Below the pieces are notes generated by a model. The model did no database searches, had not been told where the DNA came from, and saw only the letters and a list, made by a program, of their open reading frames with translations. A DNA stretch of 17,493 nt from assembly GCA_035380045.1 (NCBI GenBank), contig DAOSWM010000060.1, forward strand, positions 1-17,493, written 5' to 3'. Below, piece after piece: positions 1 through 7,211 of the stretch (positions are counted from its first letter, which is position 1; the number at the start of each line of letters is the position of its first letter). The position numbers and the translations under genes are program-made. Source of the stretch: DAOSWM01 sp035380045. Lineage in GTDB: Bacteria > Bacteroidota > Bacteroidia > Bacteroidales > Tenuifilaceae.

Positions 1-45
1 GCATGGGTTACAATGAGTAAAAAAGTTCTTTAAATAAATATAGTT

Positions 46-119
46 CGGGGTGTGGCGCAGTTGGCTAGCGCACTTGCATGGGGTGCAAGGGGTCGGATGT
101 TCGAGTCATCTCACCCCGA
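46..119 (+). tRNA. tRNA-Pro (anticodon GGG)
   Basis: A complete cloverleaf can be drawn. The acceptor arm CGGGGTG (46-52) pairs perfectly with CACCCCG (112-118). The D stem is GCGC/GCGC (55-58/68-71). The anticodon stem is CTTGC/GCAAG (73-77/85-89) with loop ATGGGGT, which places U33 before anticodon GGG (80-82). The T stem is GGATG/CATCT with one G-U pair and loop TTCGAGT. The C1-G72 pair with discriminator A (119) is characteristic of bacterial tRNA-Pro. CCA is not encoded, so the nucleotidyltransferase must add it. It decodes CCC and CCU. Confidence 0.96.
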
Positions 120-131
120 CTAACTAAAAAT

Positions 132-167
132 CAAAGGCTTGCAGAAATGCAGGCCTTTGGTGTTTTT
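132..167 (+). terminator. Intrinsic terminator of tRNA-Pro
   Basis: A 12-bp stem, CAAAGGCTTGCA (132-143) with TGCAGGCCTTTG (148-159), includes one T-G pair. It is closed by a GAAA tetraloop and followed by a T-rich run (160-167). It lies 12 bases after the tRNA. Confidence 0.85.
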
Positions 168-350
168 GGGGCGGGGTAAACATTAGGGTAAACAAATGAA
201 TCATCAATTTCTTTTATGGTATAAACTCCAAACCTAATGATTCATTGTTTTGGTTTTGATGCCAAATATTCCATATACTTCCTTCATTGCGTTATTAATA
301 TTGCCACATCCAGAGATAAAGTTTTATAAGGATACTACACATCTCCTTAG

Positions 351-446
351 GTTATCTCCACTTTAGGTGTTGCACCAGCAGGAGAAGTTATAGCCACAGG
401 TCATTTACTGCGTACTCCTGTTCCAGAAATAATTCCAAAGTCATAG
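351..446 (+). pseudogene. Possible C-terminal remnant of an unidentified protein
   Basis: A 31-codon open frame ends at TAG (444-446) and has protein-like composition (for example GVAPAGEVIATGHLL, then RTPVPEIIPKS). It has no start codon. The same frame is stopped at 348-350 and again at 327-329, so it can only be a fragment. Its stop lies 11 bases from the stop of the opposing minus-strand remnant, as expected of two converging gene ends. I do not recognise the family. It could also be a chance open frame. Confidence 0.3.
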
Positions 447-457
447 TAACTTATTTA

Positions 458-677
458 CTATTTTTTTGTGGTAAAAGCCTTAACCTCAGCCAAAACACGA
501 AGTGGAACAACAAACTTTCCGTTCATTTTTTTCTGGCATGCCAAAAGGTCGAACCTGGTTATTGGGAGTGCAAGTAACCACAATTTTTAGTGTAACCCTT
601 CCGTTCGAATAGCCTTCGTGAATTGTATTCCATGATTTGTAAGGCTTAGTCTTAGGCTTTTTAATTTTTTTAAATAT
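458..677 (-). pseudogene. Frameshifted remnant of an unidentified gene
   Basis: Read on the minus strand from 677, an open frame runs through KPYKSWNTIHEGYSNGR, VTLKIVVTCTPNNQV and RPFGMPEK. It breaks at a run of seven A residues (plus-strand T run 526-532). Dropping one A restores a second frame, MNGKFVVPLRVLAEV then KAFTTKK, ending at TAG (plus 458-460). The joined reading is about 73 residues, and the continuous protein-like text across the junction argues for a single-base insertion in a former gene. The upstream frame is stopped by TAA at 678-680, and no start codon is evident, so the 5' part is also lost. I do not recognise the family. Confidence 0.45.
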
Positions 678-910
678 TTAGAATAAAGATTTGTTTTAGC
701 TGGAGGATGGACCTTTTGCTTCTTCTAAAAAAAGTAACTAGGTAAACTTATTTTGGTTGAATGTGTATGATTAGTCGTTTAATTACCAAAATAGTAATTT
801 TATTTGTGGTTTGTAAATGAATTTCTCTCTGTTTTTTCGATTCTCTTTAAAAACTTAAGGAAAAACCGCATGAAACTCTCAGAGGTAAATACTAAACTTA
901 GGTATAATAC

Positions 911-2095
911 TTAATTGATTTCAAGTACTAGCCCCTTAAGATATTCGCCTTCAGGATGGTAGATGTTTATTGGGTGATCGGCTGGTTGGGTTAGTTGGTG
1001 TAGGATTCGAACCTGACGGTTTGCTATAATTGAACCTGAAAAAACTGCGTTGCGAAAGTTTTCGCGGCTTACAACCTGCGAGCACGAGAAAGTGAAAAGG
1101 ATTCCTCCGGGATTTAGCAACCTGAACGCAGCAGCGTTCAACCTTTTGTACGCTTGAAGCGCATTTCGTAGCGCATGGGTATTCTTTGCAAAGGCAGGAG
1201 GGTCAAGAATAATTACATCAAATTTTTCTTGATTATCTTTCAGGAAGGTGAAAACATCGGTGCAAACCGATTCGTGTTTGTCGGTTTTGCCAAAGTTTAG
1301 CTCGACGTTCCTGTTGGTGAGGTCGATGGCTTTTTGTGAGCTGTCAACGGTTACAACTTTTGCTGCTCCTCCTCGGAGGGCGTAAACAGAGAATCCGCCG
1401 GTATAACCAAATGTGTTTAATACCGATGCCCCCTTGCTGAATTTCTCAAGCAGGAGTCTATTCTCTCGCTGGTCAACAAAGAAACCAGTTTTTTGTCCTT
1501 CCTCCCACGATACATTAAACTTATTGCCGTGCTCAACCACAACTTCGTTAATTGGTGGGCCGGCAATATACTCATCCTTAATTTCTTCATTTATCTTTCC
1601 CGATACGGTTCCGCTGCTCTTATCGTAAACAGAAAGAACTGTCCCGTTTAGGAGTTTGATGATTTGCTGAGCAACTGTTTTCCTGATTCGGAACATTCCT
1701 GCGCTGTGAGCCTGAATTACGGCCGTTGAGCCGTAAATGTCAACAATTAACCCGGGTAGGCTGTCGCCTTCGCCATGAACCAGCCTGAAAATATTGGTTT
1801 CCTGATTCTGGTATAGTCCCAACTTCTTTCTTACTTCCAGCGCCATTGCCAGTTTATTCAGCCAAAAGTTCTCATCAATGTCAGCCTTTTCAAAGCTGAA
1901 GATTCGCACTGCAATCGATCCGGTTTGGTAGTGGCCAGTTGCTATGTAGTTTCCAAAAGAATCATTTACTTCAACAATATCACCATCGTTCAAATTCTCA
2001 GGAAGCCTTTTAATTGCACCGGAAAAAATCCAGGGGTGAAACCGCTGGAGCGATTGCTCCTTGCCTGGTTTTAGGTTTATTTGTGGGTATTGCAT
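911..2095 (-). CDS. Class I SAM-dependent rRNA methyltransferase, RlmI family (PUA + methyltransferase)
   Basis: The 394-residue product matches the RlmI-like family (COG1092), whose best-known member makes m5C1962 in 23S rRNA. The N-terminal ~75 residues look like a PUA RNA-binding domain (HPWIFSGAI at 20-28). The middle carries the family signature QKTGFFVDQR (201-210). SAM-binding motif I is NTFGYTGGFS (227-236), motif IV is DPPAF (298-302), and FSCSQ (336-340) holds the candidate catalytic Cys. The C-terminus HPINIYHPEGEYLKG is also typical. I chose the ATG at 2095, not the longer upstream frame: homologues begin near this point, and it lies 1 base after the exonuclease stop (TAAAATG). 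It is the last gene of a three-gene minus-strand operon. Family is near certain; the exact modified base is inferred. Confidence 0.9.
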   Translation of the reverse strand: MQYPQINLKPGKEQSLQRFHPWIFSGAIKRLPENLNDGDIVEVNDSFGNYIATGHYQTGSIAVRIFSFEKADIDENFWLNKLAMALEVRKKLGLYQNQETNIFRLVHGEGDSLPGLIVDIYGSTAVIQAHSAGMFRIRKTVAQQIIKLLNGTVLSVYDKSSGTVSGKINEEIKDEYIAGPPINEVVVEHGNKFNVSWEEGQKTGFFVDQRENRLLLEKFSKGASVLNTFGYTGGFSVYALRGGAAKVVTVDSSQKAIDLTNRNVELNFGKTDKHESVCTDVFTFLKDNQEKFDVIILDPPAFAKNTHALRNALQAYKRLNAAAFRLLNPGGILFTFSCSQVVSRENFRNAVFSGSIIANRQVRILHQLTQPADHPINIYHPEGEYLKGLVLEIN

Positions 2096-2096
2096 T

Positions 2097-2675
2097 TTAA
2101 ATTTTGCTGGTGATAAGTTTAAGGTATATTTCGCGGCAAACCCAGGCATCAATGGCAGCGTACTGCTGCTGCGCTTCGCTGAGCGAGGGAGCATCCCAGT
2201 TCGAGAGCTGCTGCGATTTTGACACTTTCTTCCCAAGTACAATGGCAGCCATTTTACGTACGCTTAGGTTTTCAATCCCATAGTTTGGAACAACCTGCTG
2301 CAGATCGATAAACCCTTCGTGTTTAAATTTTGCGATTTTGCTCATCGACTTTAAATCATCGTGAATTGCTGCCCCAATTTTTAAAATTTGTGGGTTTTCA
2401 ACTAGCTTGATTAGTTCCTTTGGGAAACCAGTGTGTTTTACACGTATAAGAAGTGCAAGTTTTTCTGTTGCTAGTTGAAGTAGCGCAATGCTGTTTGATT
2501 CACCCTTTTTAAAAGATGGTTTGGTTTCGGTATCAAAACCAATAATTTTTTCCTTCAGTAGTTCGGGTAGCCAACGTCTAATCTCATCCTCTGAGTTTAT
2601 CACCACAATTTGACCTTCGTAAAATATGCGGGGAAGTTGCGCTACACTTTCGTTGTCAATACTATCGGCGTACAT
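2097..2675 (-). CDS. 3'-5' exonuclease, DEDDy (RNase D/WRN-like) family
   Basis: The 192-residue protein is a single DEDD-fold exonuclease domain. Exo I is GFDTET (46-51, D48 and E50). Exo II is in IGAAIHDDLKS (D106/D107). Exo III is QYAAIDAWVC (Y172, D176), the tyrosine version that defines the DEDDy subgroup. The family removes nucleotides from 3' ends using two metal ions; small stand-alone members act on RNA or DNA. No HRDC domain follows, so this is shorter than true RNase D. It starts 1 base after the DUF5063 stop and ends 1 base before the methyltransferase start, which implies coupled translation. Pairing with an rRNA methyltransferase hints at RNA processing, but the substrate is unknown. 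Confidence 0.88.
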   Translation of the reverse strand: MYADSIDNESVAQLPRIFYEGQIVVINSEDEIRRWLPELLKEKIIGFDTETKPSFKKGESNSIALLQLATEKLALLIRVKHTGFPKELIKLVENPQILKIGAAIHDDLKSMSKIAKFKHEGFIDLQQVVPNYGIENLSVRKMAAIVLGKKVSKSQQLSNWDAPSLSEAQQQYAAIDAWVCREIYLKLITSKI

Positions 2676-2676
2676 T

Positions 2677-3297
2677 TTATAAATCGTTTTCCATATCCTT
2701 CTGCCGCTGGGTAATAAACCAGCTGCTGGTATCGTGTTCAGAGGTTTTTGTTTCTTCCTCGTTTTCGGTTTCTAAATCGATGTTGGTATAGTTAAGTATA
2801 TGCATTGCTCTAATGCAGTTAGCTAGCCTGATTCCCCAGTACTCCTCAAAATTCAAACGGCATTCCCACAGGGCATCGTTCATTTCTTCGGGTTGACCAT
2901 TCTGGTACAGCAAGGTAAAATCCTTCAAATCTTGGTAAATATCAGCCAAGTATTCCGATAAGGTCGCATTAAATTGCTCGTCGATTTCTGATATTCTTTC
3001 ATCAAAAATTTCGGGGAATTCATCATGCTCGCCTAGGAATGATTTTAACCCAAGTCTAATGTTTTCGTAATGCTCTTCGGTTACATGTTTCCGGTTTCCC
3101 TCTTCGTAAAGGGGTTCGGTTTGTGGAAGGAGCGAAGTTTTATAGTAAAGTAATGGTAATAACTTTGCAGAGGCGTTTATAAAAGCCTTCCTCTTTAAAT
3201 TCTGAATATTTTCAATAAACGCACAGAATTCCTTGGCTACTGTTGCAAATTCAAGTACGTTCCGACTGTAAACCAAATCTTTAGTATTTCCTTCCAT
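2677..3297 (-). CDS. DUF5063 domain-containing protein
   Basis: This 206-residue soluble, acidic, helix-rich protein has the look of the Bacteroidota DUF5063 family: an N-terminal segment VLEFATVAKEFCAFIEN (14-30) and a later tryptophan-rich stretch with WECRLNFEEYWG. There are no signal peptide, membrane segments or catalytic motifs that I can see. The C-terminal ~35 residues are highly charged (an E/T-rich tract, then SSWFITQRQKDMENDL). It is the first gene of the operon with the exonuclease and methyltransferase, with a candidate promoter just upstream. Function is unknown. The family call is from memory and not searched. Confidence 0.7.
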   Translation of the reverse strand: MEGNTKDLVYSRNVLEFATVAKEFCAFIENIQNLKRKAFINASAKLLPLLYYKTSLLPQTEPLYEEGNRKHVTEEHYENIRLGLKSFLGEHDEFPEIFDERISEIDEQFNATLSEYLADIYQDLKDFTLLYQNGQPEEMNDALWECRLNFEEYWGIRLANCIRAMHILNYTNIDLETENEEETKTSEHDTSSWFITQRQKDMENDL

Positions 3298-3314
3298 TCA
3301 TTATAGTTTGCCTG

Positions 3315-3346
3315 CAAAGCTACTTGAAAATTAGCAAAACACCAAG
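3315..3346 (-). promoter_or_regulatory. Candidate Bacteroidota promoter for the DUF5063 operon
   Basis: On the minus strand TAGCTTTG (3322-3315) matches the -7 consensus TAnnTTTG exactly. CTTG (3346-3343) lies 20 bases upstream as the -33 element. The predicted transcript would start near 3308, about 11 bases before the ATG at 3297. Confidence 0.55.
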
Positions 3347-3434
3347 TGTAAAATAATTCGGGGCAATATAGTTTAGAACCATTTTAAATTACAACAACCA
3401 TTCAACTATTATTACATCGGTAGCCAAAGAAAAT

Positions 3435-3442
3435 TATTTTTG
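3435..3442 (+). promoter_or_regulatory. Candidate -7 element for the rseC-rnf operon
   Basis: TATTTTTG matches TAnnTTTG. No convincing TTTG -33 element is visible 19-21 bases upstream. Transcription would start near 3448, leaving a leader of about 22 bases before the ATG at 3470. This also argues against using the earlier TTG at 3461. Confidence 0.4.
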
Positions 3443-3469
3443 TAGTCAATTTTCAAACGGTTGCTGTAC

Positions 3470-3895
3470 ATGTCGCATAAGCAAAAAACGGTTGATCATC
3501 TAGGGAAAGTTGTTGAAATTACACGCAACGATGTTAAGGTTAGCATTATAAGTCACTCAGCCTGTGCATCGTGTCATGCGAGTGGAGTGTGTGGTATGGC
3601 CGATACTGCTGAAAAAACTGTTGCTGTAACAAAACCTAATCATGGTTTTATTCTCGGACAGGATGTTAAAGTAATCTTAAAGCAATCGATGGGTTTTAAA
3701 GCGTTATTCCTCGGTTACCTAATCCCATTCATGCTGGTTGTTACCCTGCTTATTGCCTTTAATTCAATGGGATTCTCGGAGTTGAAATCTGGTCTTTTCT
3801 CAATCTCGGCTCTTGTTCCCTACTATTTTGTACTTTACCTACTTAGAGATAAAATTTCACGTAGTTTTAATTTCGATATTGAACCAATTTTATAA
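3470..3895 (+). CDS. rseC: RseC/MucC-type SoxR-reducing system protein
   Basis: The 141-residue inner-membrane protein has a soluble N-terminal part with the cysteine motif CASCHASGVC (C32, C35, C41), followed by two predicted membrane helices (about 77-97 and 107-125). This is the architecture of RseC/MucC, which accompanies Rnf/Rsx complexes in many bacteria and is linked to reduction of the SoxR iron-sulfur cluster in E. coli. In Bacteroidota SoxR is usually absent, so a role in Rnf assembly or electron transfer is inferred. I prefer the ATG at 3470; a TTG at 3461 would add three residues. It begins the operon, 12 bases before rnfB. Confidence 0.85.
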   Translation: MSHKQKTVDHLGKVVEITRNDVKVSIISHSACASCHASGVCGMADTAEKTVAVTKPNHGFILGQDVKVILKQSMGFKALFLGYLIPFMLVVTLLIAFNSMGFSELKSGLFSISALVPYYFVLYLLRDKISRSFNFDIEPIL

Positions 3896-3907
3896 ATCTC
3901 GAATAGC

Positions 3908-4777
3908 ATGAGTTATTCAATTATTCTTTATACTGTTTTAATGCTTAGCGCACTCGGCGTTGTGCTGGCGGTAGTTCTATACTTCGTTGCCCAAAAATTT
4001 AAGGTGTACGAGGATCCCCGAATCGATCAGGTTGAGGCTGTACTTCCTGGAGCAAACTGTGGAGGTTGCGGATACCCCGGATGCCGTGGATTTGCGGAAG
4101 CGTTTGTGAAATCCGATGATATTTCGTCGCTGTTCTGTCCGGTTGGTGGAAACGATACCTTCGCTGCAGCAGCAGCAATTCTTGGGAAGGATGCCGTGGC
4201 GCAGGATCCGATGATTGCCGTGGTTCGCTGCTCGGGTTCCCCCGATCACAGAGCCCGAACCAGCACCTACAACGGAGCACAATCGTGCAAAATTGCATCT
4301 ACCCTTTACAGCGGCGACACGGGCTGCCAGTTTGGTTGCCTCGGTTTGGGCGATTGCGTTGATGTTTGTAAGTTCGATGCAATCTACATCGATCCTGTAA
4401 CTCTTCTTCCAGTAGTAGACGAGGAGAAATGTACCGCTTGCGGTGCCTGCGTAAAGGCTTGCCCGAAACTTATTATTGAGCTGCGCAAGAAAGGACCTAA
4501 GAGCAAGCGCATCTTTGTTTCATGTATCAACAAGGACAAAGGTGGTATTGCCAAGAAGAGCTGTGAGGTTGCTTGCATTGGTTGTAACAAGTGCGTTAAG
4601 GTTTGCCCTCACGATGCAATTGTGATTGAAAACTTCTTGGCTTACATCGACTATAGTAAGTGTAAACTTTGCCGGAAGTGCGTTGAGGAATGCCCAACGG
4701 GAGCAATTCTTGAGTTAAACTTCCCGCCTCGTAAACCTAAGGTTGAGGCAGAACCACAGGTAGAAAAAACAGAGTAA
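3908..4777 (+). CDS. rnfB: Electron transport complex subunit RnfB (multi-[4Fe-4S] ferredoxin)
   Basis: The 289-residue protein receives electrons from ferredoxin in the Rnf complex. It has an N-terminal membrane anchor (4-28) and then the RnfB signature CGGCGYPGC (C51, C54, C59) with C77 completing a four-Cys site. The C-terminal ferredoxin part carries C140/C144/C150/C154, CTACGACVKAC (175-185), CIGCNKCVKVC (223-233) and CKLCRKCVEEC (252-262). Further cysteines lie at 108, 127, 206 and 219. That is capacity for five or more [4Fe-4S] clusters, more than in the shorter gammaproteobacterial RnfB. The tail (270-289) is charged. It lies between rseC and rnfC. Confidence 0.95.
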   Translation: MSYSIILYTVLMLSALGVVLAVVLYFVAQKFKVYEDPRIDQVEAVLPGANCGGCGYPGCRGFAEAFVKSDDISSLFCPVGGNDTFAAAAAILGKDAVAQDPMIAVVRCSGSPDHRARTSTYNGAQSCKIASTLYSGDTGCQFGCLGLGDCVDVCKFDAIYIDPVTLLPVVDEEKCTACGACVKACPKLIIELRKKGPKSKRIFVSCINKDKGGIAKKSCEVACIGCNKCVKVCPHDAIVIENFLAYIDYSKCKLCRKCVEECPTGAILELNFPPRKPKVEAEPQVEKTE

Positions 4778-4845
4778 TAAAATATGAACTTCGAATTATG
4801 ATTCACAAATCAACATTCGAATTCAATATCCAAAAATATTAGAGT

Positions 4846-6180
4846 ATGCTTAAAACTTTCTCTAAAGGCGGGGTTCATCCTCCGGAAAATAAAATGTCTG
4901 CCGGCATGGCAATTGAAGTTTTGTCGTTGCCGAAGCAGGTAATAATACCTATCTCTCAGCATATTGGTGCGCCAGCAACACCAGTTGTGGCAAAAGGTGA
5001 CAAGGTGCTTGTTGGGCAAGTTATTGCCAAGAGTTCAGGTTTTGTGTCTGCTAACATTCACTCGTCGGTTTCAGGAACAGTTGCATCGCTCGATGCAGTT
5101 CTTGATTCAACTGGTTATAAGCGCCCAGCGGTTACAATTACCGTTGAAGGTGATGAGTGGTTACCTGAAATTGACAGAAGTGCCGATCTGAAAACCGATA
5201 TCAATTTATCCGCTGAGGAAATTATTGCCAAAGTTAACGAAGCGGGTATAGTTGGCCTTGGTGGTGCAACTTTTCCCTCGCACGTAAAACTTTCAATTCC
5301 CAAAGGGAAGAAAGCCGATGTACTTATTATAAATGGTGTAGAGTGTGAGCCTTACCTAACTTCAGATCATAGGCTAATGTTAGAAAAAGCTGATGAGCTG
5401 ATGGTGGGAATTCTGATTCTTAAGAAGGCGCTTGGTGTTGAACGTGCGCTCATAGGAATTGAGAACAACAAGCCCGATGCAATTAGCCACCTTCAAAAAG
5501 TTGCCGCAAAATACAAAGGAATTGAGGTTTACGCGCTTAAGGTGAAATATCCGCAGGGAGGTGAAAAACAATTAATTAAGGCGTTAATCAACCGTGAGGT
5601 TCCGTCGGGAGGTTTACCAATCGATGTGGGAACGGTTGTTCATAATGTGGGTACTGCCTTTGCTGTTTACGAAGCGGTTCAAAAAAACAAACCACTTATC
5701 GAAAGGGTTGTTACCGTTACCGGTAAAAATCTTCCCAAAACTGCTAACTACATGGTTCGTATTGGAACTCCAATCTCACACCTGATAGAATCAGTTGGAG
5801 GATTACCTGAAGATACAGGCAAGGTTGTGAACGGTGGCCCAATGATGGGAAAATCGTTGAACACCACTGACGCTCCTGTAACAAAGGGAACTTCGGGAGT
5901 AATTGCTTTCCCCGAAAAAGAATCGATGCGAAGCGAGGTGAAACCTGCTTGCATCCGTTGTGGTAAGTGTGTTTCTGTTTGCCCTATGGGGCTTGAACCA
6001 TACTTACTAAACAGGTTGAGCCAGCGCAAGATGTTCGAAAATCTTGAGAACGAAAGAGCCCTCGATTGCATGGAGTGTGGCTCGTGCAGTTACGTTTGTC
6101 CGGCAAATTTACCATTGCTCGACTATATCCGCCTTGGTAAGGCGGAAGTGAACGCAATTATAAGAGCACGCAAAAACTAG
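4846..6180 (+). CDS. rnfC: Electron transport complex subunit RnfC (NADH-binding, Fe-S)
   Basis: The 444-residue protein is the peripheral subunit that exchanges electrons with NAD(H). The N-terminus GGVHPPENK (8-16) is the RnfC hallmark. The Rossmann-like NADH/FMN region contains GIVGLGGATFPSHVKL (134-149) and INGVECEPYLTSD (162-174), and an SLBB-like domain follows. Two [4Fe-4S] motifs close the protein: CIRCGKCVSVC (369-379) and CMECGSCSYVC (408-418). Length is normal for compact RnfC without the long alanine-rich tail of E. coli RsxC. The 68-base gap after rnfB is the longest in the operon but shows no terminator. Confidence 0.95.
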   Translation: MLKTFSKGGVHPPENKMSAGMAIEVLSLPKQVIIPISQHIGAPATPVVAKGDKVLVGQVIAKSSGFVSANIHSSVSGTVASLDAVLDSTGYKRPAVTITVEGDEWLPEIDRSADLKTDINLSAEEIIAKVNEAGIVGLGGATFPSHVKLSIPKGKKADVLIINGVECEPYLTSDHRLMLEKADELMVGILILKKALGVERALIGIENNKPDAISHLQKVAAKYKGIEVYALKVKYPQGGEKQLIKALINREVPSGGLPIDVGTVVHNVGTAFAVYEAVQKNKPLIERVVTVTGKNLPKTANYMVRIGTPISHLIESVGGLPEDTGKVVNGGPMMGKSLNTTDAPVTKGTSGVIAFPEKESMRSEVKPACIRCGKCVSVCPMGLEPYLLNRLSQRKMFENLENERALDCMECGSCSYVCPANLPLLDYIRLGKAEVNAIIRARKN

Positions 6181-6206
6181 ATTAAAGCTATAAAACCTTA
6201 TAAATA

Positions 6207-7211
6207 ATGAATAAACTACTAGCCGTATCACCATCACCACACGTCCATAGCGGGGAGTCAACCAAAAGGTTGATGTTCAATGTGGTGCTGGCACTGGTTC
6301 CAGCGCTTGCGGTAACCCTTTTCTACTTTGGCGTTGGGGCACTTGTTGTAACTGCTGTTGCAATTGTATCGTGCCTTCTGTTTGAGTTTCTTATTCAAAA
6401 ATACTTATTAAAGGTAAAGCCATCCGTAACCGATGGCTCTGCAATACTAACCGGGCTGCTTCTTGCATTTAATTTGCCCAGCAACCTACCCTGGTGGATT
6501 GTAGTAATTGGTGCGCTTGTTGCAATTGGCATTGGGAAAATGAGTTTTGGTGGGTTAGGAAACAACCCTTTCAACCCGGCTCTTGTGGGGCGAGTTTTTC
6601 TCCTCATCTCGTTCCCCGTTCAAATGACCAGCTGGCCATTGCCCGTTGAATCGCGAATGTCATACATCGATGCGGTTACTGGAGCAACACCTCTGGCAAT
6701 TGTAAAGGAAGGTTTGAGCAAAGGAACTTCCATGTCGCAGCTGGCTGAGCAAATACCTAGCCATATGCAGCTTTTCATGGGAACCATGGGAGGCTCCCTT
6801 GGCGAAATTGCAGCGTTTGCGCTGCTAATTGGTTTTGTTTGGCTGCTTTTCACAAAAGTTATTACCTGGCACATTCCCGTTTCCATTATGTCAACCATTT
6901 TCGTATTTACTGGAATCCTTTGGTTAATTAACCCGGAAGCCAATGCCGATCCTATTTTCCACCTACTAACAGGAGGTGTAATGCTTGGCGCAATTTATAT
7001 GGCAACCGACTACGTTACCTCGCCAATGCATCCCAAAGGCATGTGGGTGTTTGGAGTTGGAATCGGTGTGCTTACGGTTCTTATCAGAGTTTGGGGTGCC
7101 TACCCCGAAGGAGTGTCGTTTGCAATTCTAATAATGAATGCATTTGTTCCTTTAATCAATAGATATATGAAACCAAAACGCTTCGGAGAGGAGGTGAAGA
7201 GAAATGGCTAA
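6207..7211 (+). CDS. rnfD: Electron transport complex subunit RnfD
   Basis: The 334-residue integral membrane subunit is related to NqrB. It has multiple hydrophobic helices (for example 24-45, 47-67, 95-112, 200-217, 228-242, 280-297). The covalent FMN site is the motif VTGAT (157-161), in which T161 is the expected phosphoester-linked threonine. GNNPFNPALVGR (118-129) and ATDYVTSP (266-273) are typical of the family. The 3' end encodes KRFGEEVKRNG, and the same bases provide the Shine-Dalgarno sequence of rnfG, whose ATG overlaps this gene by 8 bases. Confidence 0.94.
   Translation: MNKLLAVSPSPHVHSGESTKRLMFNVVLALVPALAVTLFYFGVGALVVTAVAIVSCLLFEFLIQKYLLKVKPSVTDGSAILTGLLLAFNLPSNLPWWIVVIGALVAIGIGKMSFGGLGNNPFNPALVGRVFLLISFPVQMTSWPLPVESRMSYIDAVTGATPLAIVKEGLSKGTSMSQLAEQIPSHMQLFMGTMGGSLGEIAAFALLIGFVWLLFTKVITWHIPVSIMSTIFVFTGILWLINPEANADPIFHLLTGGVMLGAIYMATDYVTSPMHPKGMWVFGVGIGVLTVLIRVWGAYPEGVSFAILIMNAFVPLINRYMKPKRFGEEVKRNG
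7189..7197 (+). promoter_or_regulatory. Strong Shine-Dalgarno for rnfG inside rnfD
   Basis: AGGAGGTGA lies 6 bases before the rnfG ATG at 7204 and within the last codons of rnfD. It is a near-perfect match to the anti-SD. Such motifs are uncommon in Bacteroidota, where most starts lack an SD. Confidence 0.6.

Larger units (their letters stand above)
160..910. other. Gene-free, decayed region downstream of tRNA-Pro
   Basis: About 750 bases contain no intact gene of convincing length. Near 176-193 the word GGGTAAAC occurs twice in tandem, 8 bases apart from start to start of the intervening ATTA. A perfect inverted repeat, AATGAATCAT (195-204) and ATGATTCATT (237-246), follows. Short protein-like reading frames interrupted by stops lie on both strands (listed separately). 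A 24-codon minus-strand frame begins with ATG near 870 (MRFFLKFLKR...), but nothing supports its expression. The region looks like eroded genes or an old insertion beside the tRNA. I recognise no integrase or transposase in it. Confidence 0.5.

Noticed and set aside
176..193. Tandem GGGTAAAC considered as the start of a CRISPR or iteron array
   Set aside because: Only two copies 12 bases apart, no spacers of regular length, and no cas or replication gene nearby.
526..532. Programmed ribosomal frameshift at the seven-A run in the 458-677 remnant
   Set aside because: The needed shift is +1 (or -2), not the -1 favoured at A-runs, there is no start codon upstream, and the upstream frame is stopped.
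2096..2242. N-terminal 49-residue extension of the methyltransferase frame
   Set aside because: It lies inside the exonuclease gene in another frame, and its composition (Ser/Arg-rich) is non-family. The ATG at 2095 gives the normal N-terminus and a 1-base junction.
4384..4590. Minus-strand frames inside rnfB, rnfC, rnfD and mutS2
   Set aside because: They are antisense shadows of strongly coding genes with no start signals or recognisable domains.
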